NCBI RefSeq assembly: GCF_002116635.1
Contig: NZ_LQPW01000109.1
Coordinates: 1 to 49,509, forward strand
Source: Mycobacterium szulgai
GTDB lineage: Bacteria > Actinomycetota > Actinomycetes > Mycobacteriales > Mycobacteriaceae
Length of the DNA stretch: 49,509 bases
Reading direction: 5' to 3'
A program made the translations under genes and the position numbers. This document shows, piece by piece, positions 24,601 through 31,695 of this stretch; within the stretch, counting starts at the first letter, position 1; each line of letters opens with the position of its first letter. The notes below the pieces were generated by a model. The model was not told where the DNA came from. It saw nothing but the letters and a program-made list of their open reading frames with translations, and did no database searches.

Positions 24601-25839
24601 ATGTCTGAATGTGCCTTGGCCACCGTGGGCCCGGATTGGTCGCAGTGGCCGACGCGGGTACTGGGCCACGCCGACCCCACCACCATCGCCCACCGGGCGG
24701 GGACCTATCGCATCATCTCTCCCGAGCAGACCTGGCAGGCAGTGCAGCCGATGCTGCGGCCGGCGGGGATCACCCGCGTTGCCGACCTCACCTGGCTCGA
24801 TGATCTCGGGATTCCCACCGTGCAGGCGGTGCGGCCCGCCTCCCTGACGCTGTCGGTCAGCCAGGGCAAGGCAGCAACCTACCGCGCCGCCCAAGTTTCT
24901 GCGGTCATGGAATCGTTGGAAATCTGGCACGCCGAAAACGTCACACCCGAACTGTTTTCCATGAGCGCAACCGAGATCGCGCACGCACTGACCTACGATC
25001 CCGCGCAGCTGCTGCGGCCGGCGCGCAGCTTCTACCATCCCGGCGCCAGGCTGCACTGGATGACCGCGACGACCCTGTTGACCGGCCGCCAGACCTGGGT
25101 GCCGTGGGAGGCCGTTCTGGTCAATGCCGCGGTCGAAAACCGTTGGGACCCACCGCTGTTCTCGATGGACACCACAGGGCTGGCCTCCGGCAACAGCTAC
25201 TGGGAGGCAAGTCTGCATGCGCTGTACGAAGTAATGGAACGCCACGCCATGGCCGCCGGCGTACCCGGAACCACGCTATTCGAGGTGCCTCTGGACGACG
25301 TCGCCGGCTCCCGGTGCGCCGAGCTGATCGACCTGATTCACCAGGCCGGAAGCGAACTGAAGATAGCGCGGACCGACACGTGGGACGGCTTCTATTGCTT
25401 TACCGCCGAACTGTGTTCGCGCATGCTCGGCGTGCCGTTCAGCGGCTTCGGTCTGCACCACGATCCCAACGTGGCGTTGTCCCGGGCGATCACCGAAGCC
25501 GCGCAATCGAGGCTCACGGCGATCAGCGGAGCCCGCGAGGATCTGTCGCCGGCGTTGTACCACCGCTTCGCCCGAGTGCACGCCTACGGCCCGCTGCGGC
25601 CGACCATGCGCCAGTTGCCTGCCGCCGAACCCACACCATGGCACGTTTCCGGCACCGGCTCGCTCAGTGACCTGTTGGCTACGGCGGCAACGGCGGTGGC
25701 CGCCGTGTCGGGAACCGAGCCGCTGGCGGTGGTGTGCAATCTTGCCGGCAGCTGTGTCCCGGTGGTGAAGGTCCTCGCGCCGGGCCTGACGGCGGCACAC
25801 GGTTCCCCGATGCGCACCCCCTTGCAAGAGTTGACATGA
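24601..25839 (+). CDS. YcaO-domain protein, TfuA-associated type (peptide thioamidation)
   Basis: The 412-residue YcaO enzyme belongs to a family that uses ATP to activate peptide backbone amides. With a TfuA partner these enzymes typically replace the amide oxygen by sulfur. Seen here: SVSQGK (85-90) and MESLE (E104, E107) of the ATP/Mg site; GLASGNSYWEASLHALYEVMER with N198, E202, E210 and E213; and EAAQSRLTAISGARED (299-314), typical of the TfuA-linked class. The C-terminus lacks the PxPxP end of azoline-forming YcaOs. The start ATG 24601 has GAGGA at 24587-24591; an in-frame ATG at 24448 would run through the hairpin and is rejected. The stop overlaps the TfuA start. I see no separate leader-binding (RRE) domain. 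Confidence 0.93.
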   Translation: MSECALATVGPDWSQWPTRVLGHADPTTIAHRAGTYRIISPEQTWQAVQPMLRPAGITRVADLTWLDDLGIPTVQAVRPASLTLSVSQGKAATYRAAQVSAVMESLEIWHAENVTPELFSMSATEIAHALTYDPAQLLRPARSFYHPGARLHWMTATTLLTGRQTWVPWEAVLVNAAVENRWDPPLFSMDTTGLASGNSYWEASLHALYEVMERHAMAAGVPGTTLFEVPLDDVAGSRCAELIDLIHQAGSELKIARTDTWDGFYCFTAELCSRMLGVPFSGFGLHHDPNVALSRAITEAAQSRLTAISGAREDLSPALYHRFARVHAYGPLRPTMRQLPAAEPTPWHVSGTGSLSDLLATAATAVAAVSGTEPLAVVCNLAGSCVPVVKVLAPGLTAAHGSPMRTPLQELT

Positions 25840-27293
25840 CGCGCGCCGGCCGAATCGTGGTAACCGCCGGGCCCACCATCAGCGCCGGCGATATCCACGC
25901 CGTCGTGCCCGATGCCGAAGTGGTGCCGCCTATTTCGTTCGGCGAGGCCCTGTGCTACGGGCTGCAGCCGGGCGACACGCTGCTGATTGTTGACGGGCTA
26001 TTCTTTCAGCACGCGCCGGTACGGCACAAAGAGTTATTGACCTTGCTGGACGGCGGCATTCGCGTGGTCGGCTCGTCCAGCATGGGCGCACTGCGCGCCG
26101 CGGAGCTCCATCCCTTCGGAATGCAAGGCTACGGTTGGGTATTCGAAAGCTACCGGGACGGATATTTGGACGCCGACGACGAAGTCGGCATGGTCCACGG
26201 CGAGCCGGAAGACGGCTATCCGGTGTTCGTCGACGCGCTGGTAAACATTCGCCAAACGCTCAGGCGTGCCGTCGAGACCGGATTGCTGTCGGCTCGATTG
26301 GCGGCCGAACTCGTCGCAACGGCGCGCCGCATGCCGTTCACGGCGCGCACCTGGCACCATCTGCTGACCGTCACTGGTATTCCCGAAAGGCGTTGTACGG
26401 CAAAGCAATTAGCGGCACTGCGGGTCGACGTCAAACACGCCGATGCCCTGGTCGCATTGCGCAGCGTCGCCGAAGGCCACCGTGGCGGTGTCGCGGCCCG
26501 CCCTCGTCCACCACAAACCATCTGGTCGCAGCGCTGGCAACAGCGTTGGGCGCCAACGATTCCGGTTGCTGTCACCACCGACGGCCAAACCCAGACCACC
26601 GCCGAGGTCCGCGACACCGATGTCCTCTCGTTGCTGAGCGTCTGCGCCACCGACCGCTGGGCCTACCTGCCCGCCCTCGAACAGATCGCCGCTTGGCACT
26701 GGCGGCTGACCCACCTCGGCCATGACGGCGACGTTCGCGAACAGGCGTCCCTCGCCGTTGGGCAGGTCGGCGCCGAGAGCTACCAGCGTGCGTTGGAGAT
26801 CGTCGCCCACAGATATGCCGTGGCCGTTGGACTTGCCGACGAGTCGGGCTTCCCGGAGCCGGTCAGGACGCAGTGGTTGACCGCGCACGAGAACGAAACC
26901 CTTTGCGATGACCCGGTTGCCGTCTCGGCGCGGCTGCTCACCCGCACTTTGTTCATTACCCGCGCGCTGCCGGCAATCGAGCACTTTCTCGACCTGCTGC
27001 GTGCGGACCCGCGGCTGCCGCGGTGGCGGACAGCGGCGGCCCAAGCGCTGGCCAGACGCGACGAATTAGCCTGCCAAAAGCCGCATTTGAACCTGCACCG
27101 CCCCGACCCGAAGCAACTGAAGAGTCTGTTTGCCAAGCGATGGCGCACCGAGGTGGACTGCATCGAGCTGGCTCAACGCGGCCTGATGAGCGAGGAGGCC
27201 TTCTACACCGCCGCCACTGTGTTCGCCGTCGCGGCAGCCGACGACCGGCTGCCCGCTATCGAAGTGGGCGCCCTGGGTCCGGCGCGCCGGTGA
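25836..27293 (+). CDS. TfuA-like protein with long C-terminal extension
   Basis: The 485-residue protein has a TfuA core in the first about 200 residues: VVTAGPTIS (8-16), DTLLIVDGLFF (48-58), GSSSMGALRAAEL (79-91), FGMQGYGWVFESY and DADDEVGMVHG (112-122). TfuA proteins work with YcaO enzymes and are proposed to supply sulfur from a sulfur-carrier protein. The C-terminal about 280 residues are not part of the usual short TfuA; I recognise no domain there, and it could bind the leader or the sulfur carrier. ATG 25836 overlaps the YcaO stop (ATGA), so translation is coupled. The last 38 bases overlap the end of the convergent oxidoreductase gene. Confidence 0.9.
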   Translation: MTRAGRIVVTAGPTISAGDIHAVVPDAEVVPPISFGEALCYGLQPGDTLLIVDGLFFQHAPVRHKELLTLLDGGIRVVGSSSMGALRAAELHPFGMQGYGWVFESYRDGYLDADDEVGMVHGEPEDGYPVFVDALVNIRQTLRRAVETGLLSARLAAELVATARRMPFTARTWHHLLTVTGIPERRCTAKQLAALRVDVKHADALVALRSVAEGHRGGVAARPRPPQTIWSQRWQQRWAPTIPVAVTTDGQTQTTAEVRDTDVLSLLSVCATDRWAYLPALEQIAAWHWRLTHLGHDGDVREQASLAVGQVGAESYQRALEIVAHRYAVAVGLADESGFPEPVRTQWLTAHENETLCDDPVAVSARLLTRTLFITRALPAIEHFLDLLRADPRLPRWRTAAAQALARRDELACQKPHLNLHRPDPKQLKSLFAKRWRTEVDCIELAQRGLMSEEAFYTAATVFAVAAADDRLPAIEVGALGPARR

Positions 27294-28461
27294 CCACGCA
27301 TCGGGTGCGGCTGTAGATGGTGGGCATGCACAGGTTGCAGTGTGTGCAGGCCGATTTCACGGTGTGCCCGGCCTCGTCGGCCTTGATCCGATTGATCAGG
27401 TCGGGCTCGGCGAGCAGTGCCCGCGCCATCGCGACGAACTGGAATCCCTCGGCCATCGCCAGGTCCATCGTGTCCCGGTTGGTGATGCCGCCCAGCAAAA
27501 TCAGCGGCATCTTGAGCTCGGCCCGGAACAGCTTGGCGTCACGCAATAGATAGGCCTCACGGTAGGGGTATTCGCGCAGGAACTTCTTCCCGGTCATGCG
27601 CATGCCCCAGCGCAGTGGCGGCTTGAACGCACCGGCAAACTCCTTGATCGGGGCGTCGCCGCGGAACAGATACATCGGGTTGACCAGCGAGCTGCCCGCA
27701 GTCAGTTCGATGGCGTCCAGCCCGCCGTCTTCCTCCAGCCACTTGGCGGTGATCAACGCCTCCTCGGTGCTGATACCGCCGCGGATACCGTCGGCCATGT
27801 TGAGTTTGGCGGTGACGGCGATCTGGTTTTTAACCGCGCCACGAACCGCGTGCACCAGCCCCCGGGCGACTTTGGCCCGGTTTTCCAGCGATCCGCCGAA
27901 CTCGTCGTCGCGCCGGTTGATCAGCGGGCTGAGAAACGAGCTTGCCAGGTAGTTGTGGCCGAGGTGGATCTCGACGGCGTCGAACCCGGCCTCGACGGCC
28001 AGCCGGGCGGCATTGGCGTGGGCGGCCAGGACGTCGTCGATGTCGCGGCGGCTCGCTTTCCTGGCAAACCTCATCCCGATCGGATTGAAGAACCGCACCG
28101 GCGCCAAGGCCGTGGCTTTGTTGGTCTTGGCGTTGGCGACCGGACCGGCGTGGCCGATCTGCGCGCTGATCGCCGCGCCTTCAGCGTGGATCGCGTCGGT
28201 GAGCCGGCGCAACCCGGGGACCGCCTCCGGGCGCATCCACAGCCCGTTGCCCTCGGTGCGGCCGCCGGGGGAGACGGCGCAATAGGCGACGGTGGTCATG
28301 CCGACCCCGCCGGCGGCCGGCAACCGGTGGTACTCGATCAGGTCGTCGGTCACCAGCGCGTTCGGCGTGCGCGCCTCGAACGTCGCCGACTTGATGATCC
28401 GGTTGCGCAGGGTGACCGGGCCGAGTTTGGCCGGGCTGAACACGTCCGGAGTGGTGGACAT
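27256..28461 (-). CDS. NADH:flavin oxidoreductase, Old Yellow Enzyme family (Rv3359-like)
   Basis: This 401-residue FMN TIM-barrel protein has [32 protein letters not shown] and [10 protein letters not shown], all typical of the OYE/2,4-dienoyl-CoA reductase group, and [18 protein letters not shown] near the FMN phosphate. A Cys-rich tail (CTHCNLC, then a Cys nine residues after the last of these three) resembles the 4Fe-4S site of the larger family members, although the second domain is missing. The start ATG 28461 gives the conserved [13 protein letters not shown]; the much longer open frame upstream is antisense to folD. It corresponds to Rv3359 (about 396 residues). Confidence 0.92.
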   Translation of the reverse strand: MSTTPDVFSPAKLGPVTLRNRIIKSATFEARTPNALVTDDLIEYHRLPAAGGVGMTTVAYCAVSPGGRTEGNGLWMRPEAVPGLRRLTDAIHAEGAAISAQIGHAGPVANAKTNKATALAPVRFFNPIGMRFARKASRRDIDDVLAAHANAARLAVEAGFDAVEIHLGHNYLASSFLSPLINRRDDEFGGSLENRAKVARGLVHAVRGAVKNQIAVTAKLNMADGIRGGISTEEALITAKWLEEDGGLDAIELTAGSSLVNPMYLFRGDAPIKEFAGAFKPPLRWGMRMTGKKFLREYPYREAYLLRDAKLFRAELKMPLILLGGITNRDTMDLAMAEGFQFVAMARALLAEPDLINRIKADEAGHTVKSACTHCNLCMPTIYSRTRCVVTGAPDPGRPLR

Positions 28462-28500
28462 AACGGGAGCGTACGCTCGCGGCGTGCCAGACTGTCTGCC

Positions 28501-29355
28501 GTGGGCGCAATAACGCTGGACGGCAAGGCCACCCGCGACGAGATCTTCGTCGACCTGAAAGAGCGGGTCGCCGCATTGACCGCGGTGGGCCGCACGCCCG
28601 GACTGGGCACCATCCTGGTCGGCGACGACCCCGGGTCGCACGCCTACGTCCGCGGCAAGCACGCCGACTGCGCGAAGGTCGGCATCACCTCGATCCGCCG
28701 CGACCTGCCCGCCGATATCAGCGCCGAAACGCTCAACGACACCATCGACGAGCTCAACGCCAACCCCGAGTGCACCGGCTATATCGTGCAGCTGCCGCTG
28801 CCCAAGCATCTGGACGAAAACGCGGCGCTCGAGCGCGTCGACCCGGACAAGGACGCCGACGGTCTGCACCCGACCAACTTGGGCCGGCTGGTGCTGAGCA
28901 TGCCCGCACCGCTGCCGTGCACCGCACGCGGCATCGTGCACCTGCTGCGCCGCTACGACGTACCGATCGCCGGGGCGCATGTGGTGGTGATCGGCCGCGG
29001 GGTGACGGTGGGCCGCCCGCTGGGGCTGTTGCTCACCCGCCGCTCCGAGAACGCCACGGTTACGTTGTGCCACACCGGAACTCGCAACCTCGCGGCGCTG
29101 ACCAGGCAGGCCGACATCATCGTGGCCGCCGTCGGGGTGCCACACATGCTGACGCCCGGCATGGTGCGCCCGGGGGCCGCCGTCGTCGACGTCGGCGTGA
29201 GCCGGGTGGACGGCAAGCTCACCGGAGACGTGCATCCCGGCGTATGGGAGGTGGCCGGTCATGTGTCACCCAATCCCGGTGGCGTCGGCCCGCTGACCCG
29301 GGCGTTTTTGCTGACCAACGTGGTTGAGCTGGCCGAACGGCCCCAACACCGATGA
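28501..29355 (+). CDS. folD: Bifunctional methylene-THF dehydrogenase/cyclohydrolase FolD
   Basis: The 284-residue FolD interconverts 5,10-methylene-, methenyl- and 10-formyl-tetrahydrofolate using NADP. Y49 and K53 in YVRGK form the catalytic site, QLPLPKHL lies in the substrate pocket, and [11 protein letters not shown] binds NADP. GTG 28501 is chosen because it gives the family N-terminus ([14 protein letters not shown]); upstream in-frame sequence is antisense to the OYE gene. It is divergent from that gene with 39 bases between the starts. The stop overlaps the next ATG. Confidence 0.96.
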   Translation: MGAITLDGKATRDEIFVDLKERVAALTAVGRTPGLGTILVGDDPGSHAYVRGKHADCAKVGITSIRRDLPADISAETLNDTIDELNANPECTGYIVQLPLPKHLDENAALERVDPDKDADGLHPTNLGRLVLSMPAPLPCTARGIVHLLRRYDVPIAGAHVVVIGRGVTVGRPLGLLLTRRSENATVTLCHTGTRNLAALTRQADIIVAAVGVPHMLTPGMVRPGAAVVDVGVSRVDGKLTGDVHPGVWEVAGHVSPNPGGVGPLTRAFLLTNVVELAERPQHR

Positions 29356-29645
29356 CGGTACGCGCCATCCTCGGGCGCGCGGTGCGCGCCCAATGGCCGG
29401 TGTTGGTCGTCGGGCTGATCTTCGTGGTGGGCTTCGCGCTGGCCGGGGCCAACTTCTGGCGTCGCGGCGCGCTGCTCATCGGTATCGGTGTCGGGGTGGC
29501 CGCGGTCCTGCGGTTGGCGCTGCCCGACGAGCGGGCTGGGCTGCTGGTGGTGCGCAGCCGGGGAACTGACTTTCTGACAACGGCGGCAGTGGGGGCCGCG
29601 ATGGTCTACATCGCCTCAACGATCGACCCGCTGGGGACGGGCTAG
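29352..29645 (+). CDS. DUF3017 small membrane protein (Rv3355c-like)
   Basis: This 97-residue protein has three likely membrane helices (about 16-33, 39-55 and 74-88). It is coupled to folD by an ATGA overlap, as in other mycobacteria (Rv3355c next to folD). Its function is unknown. Its stop overlaps the end of the convergent DUF732 gene by four bases. Confidence 0.9.
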   Translation: MTVRAILGRAVRAQWPVLVVGLIFVVGFALAGANFWRRGALLIGIGVGVAAVLRLALPDERAGLLVVRSRGTDFLTTAAVGAAMVYIASTIDPLGTG

Positions 29646-30055
29646 GACCCCGGCAGGCCTGGTATCTGTGACAGGCCAGGTATCTGTTGTAAGGCGCCGG
29701 GCAGCTTTCCCGCGGCGACGTCGGCCATCACCGAAGGGCAGTACATCGAAATCGCGATGCTGGTGAAGGTCTCGGCCATCTCCTGGGACATGCCCTGGGT
29801 GCGCGCGACGACACTGGCCGCCGCCGAATTGAACGACCCGCCGGACTCGGCCAGCATCGGGCACACGGATTGGCCTAACGCTTCGGCGTTGATCGGGTCG
29901 CCGTAGTTGACGCCGGCGTTGGTCAACGCGGAGATGAATGCGTCGTCGACTGGGTTCGCCTCGGCTGGTGCCGCTAATGCCGCCGCGGCGGTGAGAACGC
30001 CTGCGCACGTCGCCAGCAGACGGACAGACAGGGGCTGATGGCGCCATAGATTCAT
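29642..30055 (-). CDS. Secreted DUF732 protein (Rv3354-like)
   Basis: The 137-residue protein has a Sec signal peptide (helix about 11-29, likely cleavage near AEA-NPVDDAF) and one DUF732 domain with two Cys in LGQSVCPML and SMYCPSVMADVA that may form a disulfide. The C-terminus has a short [13 protein letters not shown] repeat. Such small exported proteins are common in mycobacteria and have no settled function. Confidence 0.92.
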   Translation of the reverse strand: MNLWRHQPLSVRLLATCAGVLTAAAALAAPAEANPVDDAFISALTNAGVNYGDPINAEALGQSVCPMLAESGGSFNSAAASVVARTQGMSQEMAETFTSIAISMYCPSVMADVAAGKLPGALQQIPGLSQIPGLPGS

Positions 30056-30166
30056 CTGGAGAACCCTGCTACACGCCCGTCACATTGAGAACACGATGAT
30101 GTAAAGGTTTGCGTTCGACGGCGTTTTGCAGCCTCGAACCGGCGCGATCACGGCACGCTGCGGCCC

Positions 30167-31615
30167 ATGATCTCTCGCCAGAAGTTCTTGCGCGGCGCAC
30201 TCGGAGCGTTGGCGACTTCGGCGGTGTTTCCAGCGGCGTGGGCGCGCGCGGATCCGGGCCCCGGGTGGGCGAGCCTGGCTTCCTCAATCGGCGGACAGGT
30301 GCTGCTTCCGGCCAACGGCGGCTCGTTCACCAGCGGAAAGCAGATCTTCAACGCCAACTACAACGGCCTGAGCCCGGCGGCGGTGGTGACGGTCACCTCG
30401 CCGGCAGACGTCCAGAAGGCGGTCACGTTCGCCGCCGCCAACAAGCTGAAGCTCGCCCCGCGCGGCGGCGGACATTCCTACATCGGCGCGTCGACGGCCA
30501 GCGGCGCCATGGTGCTCGACCTGCGTGGCCTGCCCGGCGGGGTGAACTTCGACGCCGCCACCGGTAACGTCACGGTGCCGCCGGCCACCGACCTGTATGC
30601 CGTGCACCAGGCATTGGCCGGCGCCGGCCGGGCCATCGCCACCGGCAGCTGCCCAACCGTCGGCGTCGCCGGCTTGGCGCTGGGCGGCGGGATCGGCGCC
30701 GACACCCGCCACGCCGGCTTGACCTGTGATGCGCTGCGGTCGGCGACGGTGGTGTTGCCCAGCGGCGAGTCGGTAACCGCCTCGGCCGACGACCATGCCG
30801 ATCTGTTCTGGGCCCTGCGCGGTGGCGGGGGCGGCAACTTCGGGGTGACGACGTCATTGACGTTCCAGACGTTCGCCACTGCCGACTCCGACGTCGTCCG
30901 CGTCGATTTCCCGCCCGCGTCGGCCGCCCAGGTGCTCGTCGGCTGGCAGACCTGGCTGGCCGGAGCCGACCGCAACGTGTGGGGGCTGGTCGATCTGGCG
31001 GTAGGTGGTGGGGCCCGAGGGGATAGCGGAGCAAATTGCCATGTGCTGGCGACATGCCCGGCCGGGTCCGGCCCGTCGGTCGCCGAGGCGATCAAGTCGG
31101 CCGTTGCAGTAGCGCCCAGCGCAGTCGAGCACAAGACGCTCAGCCACATGAACCTGGTGATGTATCTGGCCGGCGGCAACACCACCTATCCGCCGGAGGG
31201 CTTCGTAGCCGGATCCGATGTGATCGGCACGATGAATTCCGCCGCCGCCCAGGCCGTCGTCGCCGCCATCGGCAAGTGGCCGCCCGCCGCCGGCCGGGCG
31301 TCGGCGCTCATCGACTCCCTCGGCGGCGCAGTCGGCGACGTCGACCCGGCCGGCTCGGCTTTCCCGTGGCGCCGGCAATCCGCTGTGGTGCAGTGGTACG
31401 TCAACACCCCCAGCAGCGCCCAGGTGTCGACCGCCAACACCTGGTTGAGTGCGGCACACCAAGCGGTGCAACAGTTTTCGGTCGGCGGCTATGTCAACTA
31501 CTTGGAGCCCAACACCCCTGCCGCCCGCTATTTCGGCTCGAACTTGGCACGGCTGACCACCGTGCGGCAAACCTACGACCCCGGCAAGTTGATGTATTCC
31601 GGCCTCGATTTCTGA
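30167..31615 (+). CDS. Secreted berberine-bridge-type FAD oxidase
   Basis: The 482-residue FAD-linked oxidase has a signal peptide (about 1-27). SRQKFLRG resembles a Tat motif but has RQ instead of RR. H103 in RGGGHSYIG and C162 in GSCPTVGVAGLALGGGIG are placed as in enzymes with FAD attached by both 6-S-cysteinyl and 8-alpha-histidyl bonds. The C-terminal YVNYLEPNTPAARYFGSNLARL block is typical of the BBE end. Such enzymes oxidise sugars or alcohols outside the cell. I recall short split ORFs (Rv3351c-Rv3353c) at this place in M. tuberculosis, so this may be the intact ancestral gene. The substrate is unknown. Confidence 0.88.
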   Translation: MISRQKFLRGALGALATSAVFPAAWARADPGPGWASLASSIGGQVLLPANGGSFTSGKQIFNANYNGLSPAAVVTVTSPADVQKAVTFAAANKLKLAPRGGGHSYIGASTASGAMVLDLRGLPGGVNFDAATGNVTVPPATDLYAVHQALAGAGRAIATGSCPTVGVAGLALGGGIGADTRHAGLTCDALRSATVVLPSGESVTASADDHADLFWALRGGGGGNFGVTTSLTFQTFATADSDVVRVDFPPASAAQVLVGWQTWLAGADRNVWGLVDLAVGGGARGDSGANCHVLATCPAGSGPSVAEAIKSAVAVAPSAVEHKTLSHMNLVMYLAGGNTTYPPEGFVAGSDVIGTMNSAAAQAVVAAIGKWPPAAGRASALIDSLGGAVGDVDPAGSAFPWRRQSAVVQWYVNTPSSAQVSTANTWLSAAHQAVQQFSVGGYVNYLEPNTPAARYFGSNLARLTTVRQTYDPGKLMYSGLDF

Positions 31616-31695
31616 GGATTCAATCGTTAGCCAACGTTTGCTCAAGCCTGCCCCGGCACGGTTTGGGACAAAGTGCGAGCGTTGGGAGGTCGGCG

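Noticed and set aside
28462..29262. 267-residue N-terminal extension of the Rv3359-like oxidoreductase
   Set aside because: It is antisense to folD and lacks family similarity; the ATG at 28461 gives the expected N-terminus.
31036..31695. 220-residue extension upstream of the PE domain
   Set aside because: It is an out-of-frame shadow of the FAD oxidase gene.
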